DNA from: Mesorhizobium sp. B2-1-1
GTDB taxonomy: Bacteria; Pseudomonadota; Alphaproteobacteria; Rhizobiales; Rhizobiaceae
NCBI RefSeq assembly: GCF_006442975.2
Contig: NZ_CP083954.1
Location: 4,347,501-4,411,500 of the forward strand
Length of the DNA stretch: 64,000 nt
Direction of reading: 5' to 3'
The notes under the pieces are model-generated. The model ran no database searches. It saw only the letters and a list, made by a program, of their open reading frames with translations, and had not been told where the DNA came from. Every line of letters starts with the position of its first letter. Positions within the stretch are counted from its first letter, which is position 1. Positions 27,100-35,483 of this stretch are shown here, piece by piece. The translations under genes were made by a program, and so were the position numbers.

Positions 27100-28197
27100 T
27101 CAGCGCTTCCCCAGAGTGATGGCGGCGCGCAGTCCGTCGCGGCCGAACTGCGCCATGTTCATAAAGATGCCGTAAGGCACGGGAATGTTGGCGGCATCAA
27201 GGATGGTCTCCTGCCTCTCGTCCTCAACCCAGGGATCGTGGATCAGGATATGGTCACCGTCGTCGCCGATGGCCAACACCCAGTGCGGCACCTTCTTGCC
27301 GAACATCAGGAAGCCGCTGATCAGCACCAGCACCAATTTTCCTTTCGCGATCGCGGCGCGAATGTCGTCGATGGTGAATGAACGGTAATTCACCGGGATG
27401 CCGTAAAGTTCCGCGCGTCGGCGAAAGTCGACCTGGGCCAGTTCCATCACCCGGCGCTTGTCCGCGCTGCGCACCGACTGGAGGAACAACGCGCCGTAGA
27501 ACGACACGTAAATCTCGGCCGCAAGGCCGCTCTCATAGCCGGCGACCGCGAGGCCGAACGGCTCGCAGCCACCCGGGCCCGACATCATGAAGACGGTCGT
27601 CGCTTCGCGCCAAAGACGAATTTCCCTGACCGGGTCCGGTACGAAGTCGTGATCGAAATTGCCCATGGCCATCATCAGGCAGCAGGGACCGCAAGTGAAT
27701 TCGCAGGTCTGCTGGTAGAACGGCACGCTGGTGGCGGCCGGAAGTTCGCCGCGCAAGGTCTTCTCGTAGCGCAGCGCCGTGGCGCCGTCCTCGTAGTAAT
27801 CGGGTTCGCGGCCGATCTTGCGGTAGCCGGCCCGCTCGTAGATGCTGATGGCGCGGGCATTATCCTCCCGCACTTCTAGGCGCAGCATCATGCGATCGTG
27901 TTCGAAGGCCGCCTCCTCCGCCGCCACTAGCAACCGGCGGCCGATGCCGAGGGCGCCAAAAAAGGGACTGGTGGCGATCGAATAAAGGCGCGCCACGCCG
28001 CTGCCCTTGCGAAACAGCACAATCGCATAACCGGCGACGCGGCCATCTCTTTCGGCGACCAGCGTCTCGGCGGTCTCGCGCTCGATGAACTGTCGGAAGG
28101 AGCGACGGGAAATGCGGTCGCTGGAGAAAACAGCTTTCTCGATGGCGGCGAGATCATCGACGTCAGTCGCGCGGGCCGTGCGAATCTCGGCAGGCAT
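27100..28197 (-). CDS. GNAT acetyltransferase fused to C39-like peptidase
   Basis: 365 aa, two domains. GNAT (about 3-150): RLYSIATSPFFGALGIGRRL acetyl-CoA loop and ARAISIYERAGYRKIG. C39-like papain-fold peptidase (about 158-365): FYQQTCEFTCGPCCLMMAM with Gln163 and Cys169 in the places of the oxyanion Gln and nucleophile, and HWVLAIGDDGDHILIHDPW with the catalytic His and Asp. C39 peptidases usually cut after double-Gly leaders of secreted peptides. Paired with a RimK-like ligase, this suggests a peptide being processed, acylated and ligated. No precursor peptide is obvious nearby. No good ribosome-binding site was seen before the ATG. Confidence 0.9.
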   Translation of the reverse strand: MPAEIRTARATDVDDLAAIEKAVFSSDRISRRSFRQFIERETAETLVAERDGRVAGYAIVLFRKGSGVARLYSIATSPFFGALGIGRRLLVAAEEAAFEHDRMMLRLEVREDNARAISIYERAGYRKIGREPDYYEDGATALRYEKTLRGELPAATSVPFYQQTCEFTCGPCCLMMAMGNFDHDFVPDPVREIRLWREATTVFMMSGPGGCEPFGLAVAGYESGLAAEIYVSFYGALFLQSVRSADKRRVMELAQVDFRRRAELYGIPVNYRSFTIDDIRAAIAKGKLVLVLISGFLMFGKKVPHWVLAIGDDGDHILIHDPWVEDERQETILDAANIPVPYGIFMNMAQFGRDGLRAAITLGKR

Positions 28198-28402
28198 GCG
28201 GGCTTGGAAAACCTCGATTGGGTTGTGATGAAGGCCCTATTCGAAACGTCCAGACACCAGCCCAAAACGGCAGCGCCCATCCAGCGCTATCGCACCTCGA
28301 TTAGGGCCGAATTGTGACAGATTGGCGCCAGCCCGGGAGGACAAAGGCTTTGAACCAGGTCACCGTTTTCGAGTAGGCGGCGGCGCCAAAAAACGATGCT
28401 GT

Positions 28403-29194
28403 TCAACTCGCCAGGCCGGCCAGAAGCTGGCTGTAGGCGCTCTTGGCCACGATGGCCAATTGCTCGCGCGGCACTGAGCCGACGACAGCGCAGCCATAGC
28501 CCTTGTCCAGCCAGTAGACGGCCTGCGGGCCGGCTTGCGCCGAAGCGTAGGTCCCCCTGGCGTTCTCCACCGATTCGGCCGTTACAAAGAGCGATATGCG
28601 CTCGCCCTTGTCGTCTTCATAGAGCAGCATTGCCGCCTTGCTCTCGCCAGCCGGCAGCAACCTGCCGCCGACCAGTTGGAACCCGCTGCCGGTCAAGTCC
28701 GGCGCAACCAGCTTCAATCCGACCCGGTTGGACAGCCAGGTCAGCAGATGATCCTTGTCGCTTGCCGGCACTTCCACCGCATGCCGCTTCTCGGCGGCAT
28801 AGATGACATGCGCGGCGATCGCCTGCTCGGCCAACTGATCCTCGGCCTGATCTTCCCGGCCAATACCGTCGCTGCCGGCAAAGTAGCCGCCAAGCCCGCC
28901 CGCGGCCAGTAGACCGGCAGCGGCGGCGGCAAGCCACCAGCGCGAGCGTGGCATTGGCGTCCTGGCTGGCGTCTCGCCAAGCACCACCTTGCGCAACCGC
29001 ACCGGCACCGGCTCGTGGATCACGCCAGCGAAGGCATCTCGCAATGCCGTCCTGTCGGCGATGAAACGGGCGCTTTTCGCCTTCATCTCGGGAGTGGCGT
29101 CGAGCCATGCGTCATAGGCGGCGCGCTCATCGGCCGGCAACTCGCCGTCGAGTGCCATGTGGATGTCGCGTTCGGAGAAATCGCGGCGGATCAT
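28403..29194 (-). CDS. Anti-sigma factor (membrane, zinc-finger-less ChrR/RskA-like N-terminus)
   Basis: 263 aa. The N-terminal about 60 residues (MIRRDFSERDIHMALDGELP) resemble the sigma-binding helices of anti-sigma factors; one membrane helix lies at about 86-106 (WWLAAAAAGLLAAGGLGGYF); the rest is a periplasmic domain ending KSAYSQLLAGLAS. It starts 2 nt after the ECF sigma gene stop, the classic sigma/anti-sigma arrangement. Release probably follows an envelope or oxidative signal; the signal is not visible. Confidence 0.88.
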   Translation of the reverse strand: MIRRDFSERDIHMALDGELPADERAAYDAWLDATPEMKAKSARFIADRTALRDAFAGVIHEPVPVRLRKVVLGETPARTPMPRSRWWLAAAAAGLLAAGGLGGYFAGSDGIGREDQAEDQLAEQAIAAHVIYAAEKRHAVEVPASDKDHLLTWLSNRVGLKLVAPDLTGSGFQLVGGRLLPAGESKAAMLLYEDDKGERISLFVTAESVENARGTYASAQAGPQAVYWLDKGYGCAVVGSVPREQLAIVAKSAYSQLLAGLAS

Positions 29195-29196
29195 TT

Positions 29197-29709
29197 CTAG
29201 ACGATCCTTATCGAACGGCGGCGTGCCGTGTCGTCCAGCAGTCCGCGCAACTCCTCGCGCCCGCGCGCGATGCGCGACATCAGCGTTCCCGCCGGCACTC
29301 CCAGGATGTTGGCGGCCTCGGCATAGGAAAAGCCTTCGATCGCGACCATGACGAGTGCGGCACGGCGGTCGGGGCTGATCGCCTGCAATGCGTCGACGAT
29401 CTCGCGCGAGGCGATGCTTTCCACCTGCTCGGCCGGCTGTGCAACCGCCTCGCCCGCTTCCAGCGACAGCATCGCGGCTTCGCCGCGCCGGTTCACTTTG
29501 CGCATCTGGTCAATGAACAAATGATGCATGATCGTAAACAGCCACCTCCTGGGGCTTTCTCCCGTCTGCCAGTTGTCGAGCCGCATGAGGGCCCGTTCGA
29601 GACAGTCCTGGACGAGATCGTCGGCGGCATCGCGGTCGCGCAACAACGAGCGTGCGTAGCGGCGCAGGCGCGGTATTTCGCCGAGGATTGCTGCCTTCTT
29701 TTCGTCCAT
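29197..29709 (-). CDS. ECF sigma factor (RNA polymerase sigma-70, ECF subfamily)
   Basis: 170 aa with region 2 (ARSLLRDRDAADDLVQDCLE, then WLFTIMHHLFIDQMRK) and region 4 (ALVMVAIEGFSYAEAANILG, VPAGTLMSRIARGREELR). It should direct RNA polymerase to a small regulon and is held by the adjoining anti-sigma factor, with which it is co-transcribed. Autoregulation is usual but the promoter motif is not evident upstream. Confidence 0.92.
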   Translation of the reverse strand: MDEKKAAILGEIPRLRRYARSLLRDRDAADDLVQDCLERALMRLDNWQTGESPRRWLFTIMHHLFIDQMRKVNRRGEAAMLSLEAGEAVAQPAEQVESIASREIVDALQAISPDRRAALVMVAIEGFSYAEAANILGVPAGTLMSRIARGREELRGLLDDTARRRSIRIV

Positions 29710-29867
29710 GACCGCTGGTTTTCGGAATTGCCCTATTCATCAGATTGAACGCGCCTTCGCGGCGCGACGCAAGCAGCCAGTGCGAAGCGGTCCACCGCCC
29801 CGGTCACCCAAGCAATGATGTAACGATGGGAGCGGCGGGTTTATTCCCGCAATCAACAGGAGGCCAA

Positions 29868-30284
29868 CTACGCCAAATCGGTCTTGAGAAAGTCATTGCC
29901 TTTAAAGAGCAACGGAACATCAAGAGCCTTGGCGCAGGCGTAGGAAAAGCAATCACCAAAATTAAGGTCGGCCGGATGACCGACCGCTTTGCTGTACCGG
30001 ATGCTGGCATCAATGGCGCGCCCACCGATATCCTCGTTGATGGTTACATTGCGAGCGTCGATCTCAACAATGAACGCATCGACCAGATTGCGCGCCGCAG
30101 ACAGCATTCCGGGAGTCGGCTTTTTGGCACCGGCATTCACTCGCCCGAGGGCAAGCGTAGCTTCGAGCCGAACAAGCGCTGAAATGTACAGCTGACCGTC
30201 GACGTCGGCGATCCGCTTCAGCAATTCCTCCCAACCCGATTCCTTGGCGAGAATTGCAACGACAACCGATGCGTCGACAAACAT
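29868..30284 (-). CDS. vapC: VapC-type PIN-domain toxin
   Basis: 138 aa from the ATG at 30284, which overlaps the antitoxin stop (ATGA); a GTG 12 nt upstream is less likely. PIN-domain acidic residues are visible: FVDASVVVAIL (D), LVRLEATLAL (E), DRNV-like middle and the C-terminal HPADLNFGDCFSYACAKAL (two D). VapC toxins are RNases that cut initiator tRNA or rRNA and are neutralised by VapB. The NFGDCFSYACAK motif is typical of the Rv0623-type VapBC group. Confidence 0.9.
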   Translation of the reverse strand: MFVDASVVVAILAKESGWEELLKRIADVDGQLYISALVRLEATLALGRVNAGAKKPTPGMLSAARNLVDAFIVEIDARNVTINEDIGGRAIDASIRYSKAVGHPADLNFGDCFSYACAKALDVPLLFKGNDFLKTDLA

Positions 30285-30526
30285 CAGTCTTCCCACATCT
30301 CGTCCATGAATGCCTTCATATCGAAGGTGGTGTCGGACGGCCCCAACGCCGCTGCTTGCGCTTGAAGAACGGCAATCCTCTCCCGCAGCGGTTTGCGGGC
30401 GCGGCTTCGTTCAAGTTCGTGCAAAAGCGCGGTTCGCACGGCTTCCGTTTTGCTCGGCGCATTCGTCTCGCGCTGCAATTTCGTCGCCAGCGCATCTACC
30501 TCATCGTCGCGGATATAGAGCGGCAT
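30284..30526 (-). CDS. vapB: VapB-type antitoxin (Rv0623-like / PF07704)
   Basis: 80 aa from ATG 30526, with GGAG 9 nt upstream. MPLYIRDDEVDALATKLQRE forms the N-terminal ribbon-helix-helix-like DNA-binding part and KTEAVRTALLHELERS the dimer helix; the C-terminal FDMKAFMDEMWED is the toxin-binding tail. It overlaps vapC by 4 nt. AT-rich inverted repeats at 30528-30572 are its probable operator. Confidence 0.88.
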   Translation of the reverse strand: MPLYIRDDEVDALATKLQRETNAPSKTEAVRTALLHELERSRARKPLRERIAVLQAQAAALGPSDTTFDMKAFMDEMWED

Positions 30527-30527
30527 A

Positions 30528-30572
30528 TGAATATCTCCGTGAATATTCATATATTCCATTTTGAATATTCAA
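30528..30572 (-). promoter_or_regulatory. Candidate VapBC operator: repeated TGAATATTCA palindromes
   Basis: Perfect palindromes TGAATATTCA (30540-30549) and TTGAATATTCAA (30561-30572) and a partial copy (TGAATAT at 30528-30534) lie directly before vapB. Several spaced palindromes upstream of an antitoxin gene are the normal autoregulatory arrangement. The sequence stands out by its AT content. Confidence 0.6.
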
Positions 30573-30578
30573 ACAATC

Positions 30579-33323
30579 CTAACCCTCACGCCCCTTCGCC
30601 ACCCTGGTCAAAAGCCGCTGGTAAAACAGGCCGATGCCAATCAGCACGGCGCCAAGGCCGATGAAGGACAGCGCGCGAAGCACACCCTCCAGCTCCGACA
30701 TGTCGAAGAGGAACACCTTCAGTACGGCGACCGCAATCAATGCGGCCGAGGCGATGCGCAGCACCTGCGATTTCAGCCAGACGCCGGCGGTCAGCAGCGC
30801 CACGCCGATGATCAGCCAGAGTGCCGAATAGGTGTAGGTTTCCAACTGGCCAAGGCCGCTCCACAAGCCGATGAACTCACCCTTGAACAGGCGCCGCACC
30901 GACAACGTGGCATAGGCGAAGGCAAGCAGGGCCGCCACCAGCGCCAGCATGGCGGCATACCATTTCGGCCGCTTGTTGCGGGCATAGAGCGCAAGCCCTC
31001 CGGCCGCGACCGCCGGCAGCAGATAGGCGAGGAACAACAGGTTGAAGACCGGGATCTGCCCGGTCGACTCGTCGGTGAAAAGCGGGTTCAGCACCAGGAA
31101 ATGCTGCACGACGATGAAGGCGACCGAGATCACGCCCGCCGCCATGGACCCGTAGCGCAGCACGGAACTTGGCGAGCGCCTGTCGATGGCCACGAGTATG
31201 GCGCCGGCGCCGATCGCGATCAGCGTGTAGATGGCCTGTTCGGCAAGTGTGGGCGCATCGCTGTTGAGGACACCGCCACGCATGGCGTGGCGCACCAGCA
31301 TGGCAAGCGTCAGCAGTGCAAACAGCGCCGCCGAAGCTTCCATGGCCAGGCGCGGCCGGCCGTCGGTGGTGCGGGCCAGTTGCCAGGCGGCGAAAGCGAA
31401 GGCGAGCGCCGGCACGCCATAGCCCGGCAGCAGCCAGTTGAAAACCGGGGTCGTCGACAGGAACTCGGGGCCAACGACGGTCGGATCGAAGATGACACGT
31501 CCAAGCACCGCCGCGACCGCGCCGACCGAAATCCAGCCGAGCACCGGATAGGAACGCCAGCGCGTGGCCAGCGCCGGCACGATTGCGGCCGCACCAAGCA
31601 GGATGGTTGTCCAGCCGGAACTGAAGGCCATATGCAGCATCAGCAGGCCTGCGAGCGCGGCTCCGCCGAGCGCGAAGAATACGGCCGCCCTGCCCTGCAA
31701 CGGCGGTTGCTCGCCGCGCGCGATCCACTCGCCGCCGGCAGCGAAAACCACGACCAGCAGCGCCGCCACGGCGGCGTAGGCAAGATCGCGGTCGAGATTG
31801 CCGAACGTGAACCAGAGTGCCAGCAGGACGACCAACGGCACGATGACGCCCCACGCCGCCCATGACGCAGCGCGGAAGTGGGTCGCAGCGGCAAATTTGC
31901 GGGCGGCCCAGAAACCGGCGCCGATGAAGACAAGGCCAAGCGCAACACCGATGCGCAAGGTCAGTGCGTTCGATGTCGCCAGGGGCACGGCATCGATGCC
32001 CAAGACGTCGCCTGAAAAATCAGAAGCGATCGAAGTCGGCGGGATGATCCCGAGATAGATCAGCACCGTCACCAGTCCCGCCGCATAGAGCAGTGGCAGC
32101 GCCGGGGGGCGGTAGAGCGCGACGGCCACCATCGCGGCGAGCACGACGGCTCCCGGCAAGGCATCGCCGGCAGCGACGAAGGCCGGATCGACCGAAAGGC
32201 CCAGCGCCGAGAGGGCAACAAACAGGCCCGGCGCGACGGACGGCCAGTCGAAAGCCGTGGCTGATCCGCCTTCGTCGCTGCGGCGGCCGAGCCAGACGAA
32301 GGCGAGCACGGCCAGCGTGACGGTGTTCACGAACAGGATCACGGATAAATTCGCGCCCGGCGCATCGGTCATATAGAGGATCGTCCAGATGCCGGTACCG
32401 ACAAAGGCCGCCGTCATCAGCAACTTCCAATCGCGCATGCGGGCAATGACGCCGCTGGCGGCAAGCACGATCGCCAGATAGCCGAACAGGGCCCAGGGAT
32501 TGGGCGCCTGAGAGGCAATCAGCATCGGCGTCACCATGGCGCCGACGAGGCCGATACCAGCCAGCGCCTGGCCGTGGACAAGGGCGGCGGCAATCGTCGC
32601 TATGCCGATGGCGCCGAGCAGCGTGAAGGCGAGCGCCGGCCCGATAAATCCGTAGATGCCATGTGCGGCATAGACGGCGCCGAACAGGATGAAGGCGCCC
32701 GCCGCAGTCAGGATCGCCGGGATGTAGGCGCCTGCGGCGCCTTGCACGGGCACCCTGAAGCCGGTGCGGCGAATGAATTCGCCGGCTGCAATCAGCACAA
32801 GGCCGAGCAGCCCGGCCATGGTCAGCCGCACACCGGGGCCGAAAATTCCGGCTTCGATCGTGTAGCGGATGAGAAACAGGCCGCCCAGCGCCAGTGCCAA
32901 ACCGCCGACCCAGACCGCCCAGCGGGTGCCGAGCGCCGTTTCGATATCGGGTTTGCCGGGCGCTTTCACCGCTGCGACAGGCTCGGATTCTGCTGCCTTG
33001 GGCGCCGCCTCGCCTGGTGTCCATGGTCCCGGCTTGACCTCGTCCGTCGCGGCGTCGGTTTCCAGAGCCGGCAGCGCCTGCCCGGTGGCTGCCTCGCTGG
33101 CCGTTGGCGAAACGACCACGGCCGCAGCAACAACGGCTTCGGCCGGCTGGCCCTCGGTCGCCGCCGGTTCGGACTGCTTGGCGAGAGGCGGCACGGCGCC
33201 GGAAAGGACGAGGCTCCGCAGTGCGCCTAGCTCACGCTCGATCAGTCCGATGCGGCTCTGCTGGCGCGAAATGATGACGAACAGCGCGATGATGGCGACA
33301 AGGCCGATCAGGCTTTCAAACAT
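30579..33323 (-). CDS. DUF2339-domain large multi-spanning membrane protein
   Basis: 914 aa. An N-terminal helix (LIGLVAIIALFVIISRQ) is followed by a variable Pro/Ala/Glu-rich cytoplasmic or periplasmic linker (about 45-135) and then roughly 25 hydrophobic helices to the C-terminus (for example WVGGLALALGGLFLIRYTIE at about 140). This is the DUF2339 family. Function is unknown; the size and helix number suggest transport or envelope assembly. It is the neighbour of VapBC but not part of it. Confidence 0.88.
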   Translation of the reverse strand: MFESLIGLVAIIALFVIISRQQSRIGLIERELGALRSLVLSGAVPPLAKQSEPAATEGQPAEAVVAAAVVVSPTASEAATGQALPALETDAATDEVKPGPWTPGEAAPKAAESEPVAAVKAPGKPDIETALGTRWAVWVGGLALALGGLFLIRYTIEAGIFGPGVRLTMAGLLGLVLIAAGEFIRRTGFRVPVQGAAGAYIPAILTAAGAFILFGAVYAAHGIYGFIGPALAFTLLGAIGIATIAAALVHGQALAGIGLVGAMVTPMLIASQAPNPWALFGYLAIVLAASGVIARMRDWKLLMTAAFVGTGIWTILYMTDAPGANLSVILFVNTVTLAVLAFVWLGRRSDEGGSATAFDWPSVAPGLFVALSALGLSVDPAFVAAGDALPGAVVLAAMVAVALYRPPALPLLYAAGLVTVLIYLGIIPPTSIASDFSGDVLGIDAVPLATSNALTLRIGVALGLVFIGAGFWAARKFAAATHFRAASWAAWGVIVPLVVLLALWFTFGNLDRDLAYAAVAALLVVVFAAGGEWIARGEQPPLQGRAAVFFALGGAALAGLLMLHMAFSSGWTTILLGAAAIVPALATRWRSYPVLGWISVGAVAAVLGRVIFDPTVVGPEFLSTTPVFNWLLPGYGVPALAFAFAAWQLARTTDGRPRLAMEASAALFALLTLAMLVRHAMRGGVLNSDAPTLAEQAIYTLIAIGAGAILVAIDRRSPSSVLRYGSMAAGVISVAFIVVQHFLVLNPLFTDESTGQIPVFNLLFLAYLLPAVAAGGLALYARNKRPKWYAAMLALVAALLAFAYATLSVRRLFKGEFIGLWSGLGQLETYTYSALWLIIGVALLTAGVWLKSQVLRIASAALIAVAVLKVFLFDMSELEGVLRALSFIGLGAVLIGIGLFYQRLLTRVAKGREG

Positions 33324-33393
33324 GGCGGCTCCCCCAAACCAGACCAGTTGCTACTGACAATCAAATGTGGCCTGCAAACGACCAGCCAACGGC

Positions 33394-33460
33394 CGTCGGA
33401 TCGGCGGCTGGAAAGATCGAGCATGTTTCGGCGTCGAAAGCCAGCGGCTTGCGCCCATTG
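33394..33460 (-). pseudogene. Remnant of thioesterase 3' end
   Basis: The minus strand reads GRKPLAFDAETCSIFPAAD, matching the C-terminal GGKLLAFGTETCSIFPAAN of the thioesterase gene at 34090-34585. The nucleotide match is 38 of 43 bases (33403-33445 against 34108-34150). Nothing upstream of it is homologous to the rest of that gene, so it is a decayed fragment. Confidence 0.7.
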
Positions 33461-33578
33461 GCCCTCGGCATCGCTTGCGAATGGCCGGTTTCCGGAACAT
33501 TGCCTGCCAAACCCGCAGCCGATGGCCTATGATACCTTGGCCGCAAAGGGTTCTCCAAGCGACGTCATGGGAATACGT

Positions 33579-34043
33579 ATGCCGCAACGAAGCGCAGGAC
33601 TGCTGATCTACCGGCGAAACGCCGGGGCCCTCCAGTTCCTGCTCGTCCATCCGGGTGGACCGTTCTGGGCAAGAAAAGACGAGGGGGCATGGTCTATCCC
33701 CAAAGGGCTCGTCGACGAAGGCGAGGACGAGTTGAAAGCCGCCCGACGTGAGGCGGAAGAAGAACTCGGCGTCGCCATCAACGGCGACTTCCAGCCTGTC
33801 GGCAGTTATCGGCAGCCTGGCGGCAAGATCGTGAGTGCGTGGAGCGTCGAGGCCGATGTCGACACCGATGCCATCAGAAGCAACATGTTCACCATGGAGT
33901 GGCCGCCAAGGTCGGGATCCATGAAGGCATTTCCCGAAGTTGACCGGGCCGGTTGGTTTTCAGAGTTGGAGGCCGGTCTCAAGATACTCAAAGGCCAGCG
34001 CGCGATCCTGGACGATTTCGTGGAACGGCAAAAAGCCGGATAG
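33579..34043 (+). CDS. NUDIX hydrolase, second type
   Basis: 154 aa from the ATG at 33579 (MPQRSAGLLIYRRNAG), where relatives start; upstream in-frame ATGs at 33567 and 33522 are possible. Nudix box: GLVDEGEDELKAARREAEEE, then LGV. The signature VHPGGPFWARKDEGAWSIPKG is that of the DR1025/diadenosine-type NUDIX group. Substrate unknown. It lies between two related thioesterase fragments, one whole but frameshifted (34090-34585) and one short (33394-33460). Confidence 0.85.
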   Translation: MPQRSAGLLIYRRNAGALQFLLVHPGGPFWARKDEGAWSIPKGLVDEGEDELKAARREAEEELGVAINGDFQPVGSYRQPGGKIVSAWSVEADVDTDAIRSNMFTMEWPPRSGSMKAFPEVDRAGWFSELEAGLKILKGQRAILDDFVERQKAG

Positions 34044-34089
34044 GCGCCTGCTGTTCTCACCGGTCGTCCAGTGCGTGTTTGGACGATCC

Positions 34090-34585
34090 TTATCGTGCCG
34101 CCAGATTGGCGGCCGGGAAGATCGAGCATGTCTCGGTGCCGAAAGCCAGCAACTTGCCGCCGGCATCCTTCAACGTCGCCTCGGATACCGCCAGCGTGCG
34201 ACCCTTGTGAATAACCTTGCCCTCACAGACCACCTCTCCGGTCCTGGGCGTGATCGGCCGCGTCAGGTTCACCTTGAATTCCGCCGTCGTATAGGCCTCG
34301 CCTTTTGCGAGCAGCGTCTGCACGGCGCAGGCAAGCGCCGAATCGAGCAGTGTCGCCGCCCAGCCGCCATGCACGCCCCCCAACGGGTTCAGGTGGCGCT
34401 CGTTCGGCACACCCCGAAACACGGCACGGGAAGCTGAGCTGGAAGGAAATCGGCGGCGCCGGATATTTGCCATCGATGATGCGCTGCAAAAGTTCCAGGC
34501 CGGTGTAGGCAAGCATGTCGGCATGCGGAATGGTGCCGAGGCCGAGCGGCGAGACCCGGCCTGGATAAAGTTCCACTTCGCTCAT
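34090..34585 (-). pseudogene. PaaI-family thioesterase, disrupted by a frameshifting deletion
   Basis: The start ([21 protein letters not shown]) overlaps the recO stop by ATGA and reads to PPISFQLSF near 34430; the hot-dog core HLNPLGGVHGGWAATLLDSA, KVNLTRPITPRTGEVVCEGK and ETCSIFPAAN continue in another frame. The strand expected between them (about eight residues in relatives) is missing, so a deletion not divisible by three is the likely cause. The protein would be inactive unless this is a sequencing error. Confidence 0.75.
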
Positions 34586-35352
34586 GTGATGATTTCTCTC
34601 GCGGCGGTTTCTCCCGACAGGCCTTTTGTCGTGTGGTGCTTCCGCAGCGCGGCGAGGAAGCCGGAGCGCGCGTCCGGCTGCTCGATGCCGCGCGGCTCGT
34701 AGACGTGACGGGTGAAGAAGAAGCCGGTGAGCCGGAAGGCATCCTGGATCGCCGCCGGATCGGCGCGCAGGCCGGAGCCACGCAGGAAGGCCGGCAGCGC
34801 CAGCATCTTGTCGCACCAGGGCGCGCCGGCTTCCCGCGACACCGCTCGGCCCGATTTCGGCGAGACATAGGCAAGATCCTGCCGCGTGCCGGTCGCGGCG
34901 CACTGGCTGAGATCGAGACCGAAACCCAGTTCGTCGAGGATCAGGAGCTCGAAACGGGCCACCAGTTCGCCGGCCGCATCGACGTCATCGAGATGCACGA
35001 TCATCACCGACAGCGCCTCGTAGAGGCCGCCATGGGCGTCGCGCTCGGGCAGCAGGCGCAGATGCGCGGCCATGGTCTGCAGGCCATACACGGCGACCGC
35101 ACTCTCCATCAACCTGGCCGCATTCATCTCGATCGCTTCGGCCTGGAACGTGCCTAGGTGCTCATCAAGGCGCGCCCGCCAAAGCAGGTCGACACGGTTG
35201 CCGGGCTGGAGAACAGGCTGCTGCTTGCGCGAGCGCCCGCCACGCACGAGGCCGAGATGGCGGCCATGCGCACGCGTCATCACCTCGAGGATGGCGCTGG
35301 TTTCGCCATGCTTGCGGGTGCCGAGAATGATTCCCTCGTCGCGCCATTCCAT
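34582..35352 (-). CDS. recO: DNA repair protein RecO
   Basis: 256 aa. N-terminal OB fold ([37 protein letters not shown]), middle helices and [20 protein letters not shown], the usual RecO zinc-finger region with reduced cysteines. RecO anneals DNA and helps load RecA with RecR. In this order the conserved era-recO junction is broken by the APH gene and porin between 35.4 and 38.1 kb. The stop overlaps the start of the broken thioesterase gene. Confidence 0.93.
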   Translation of the reverse strand: MEWRDEGIILGTRKHGETSAILEVMTRAHGRHLGLVRGGRSRKQQPVLQPGNRVDLLWRARLDEHLGTFQAEAIEMNAARLMESAVAVYGLQTMAAHLRLLPERDAHGGLYEALSVMIVHLDDVDAAGELVARFELLILDELGFGLDLSQCAATGTRQDLAYVSPKSGRAVSREAGAPWCDKMLALPAFLRGSGLRADPAAIQDAFRLTGFFFTRHVYEPRGIEQPDARSGFLAALRKHHTTKGLSGETAAREIIT

Positions 35353-35428
35353 GCCTGGAGCATTTCACCGATCGGGTGGCGAAATCAAGGTACGGGCTTG
35401 GTGCCTGGGCTGGCTCTCGCAAGGGTGC

Positions 35429-35461
35429 ATAAAAAGCCGCCCGCAGCATAGCTGCGGGCGG
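35429..35461 (-). terminator. Rho-independent terminator of porin 1
   Basis: On the minus strand, stem CCGCCCGCAGC / GCTGCGGGCGG (11 bp, 3-nt loop) followed by CTTTTTAT, 23 nt after the porin stop. Confidence 0.85.
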
Positions 35462-35483
35462 TCTGGTGGGGTCAGTCGATCCG

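Noticed and set aside
28198..28402. Precursor peptide gene upstream of the GNAT-C39 gene
   Set aside because: The only frames there are short and lack a double-Gly leader or a ribosome-binding site that would support one.
30561..31865. 434-residue open frame antisense to the DUF2339 gene
   Set aside because: Composition is Gln/Arg/His-rich as in reverse-frame artefacts, with no recognisable domain.
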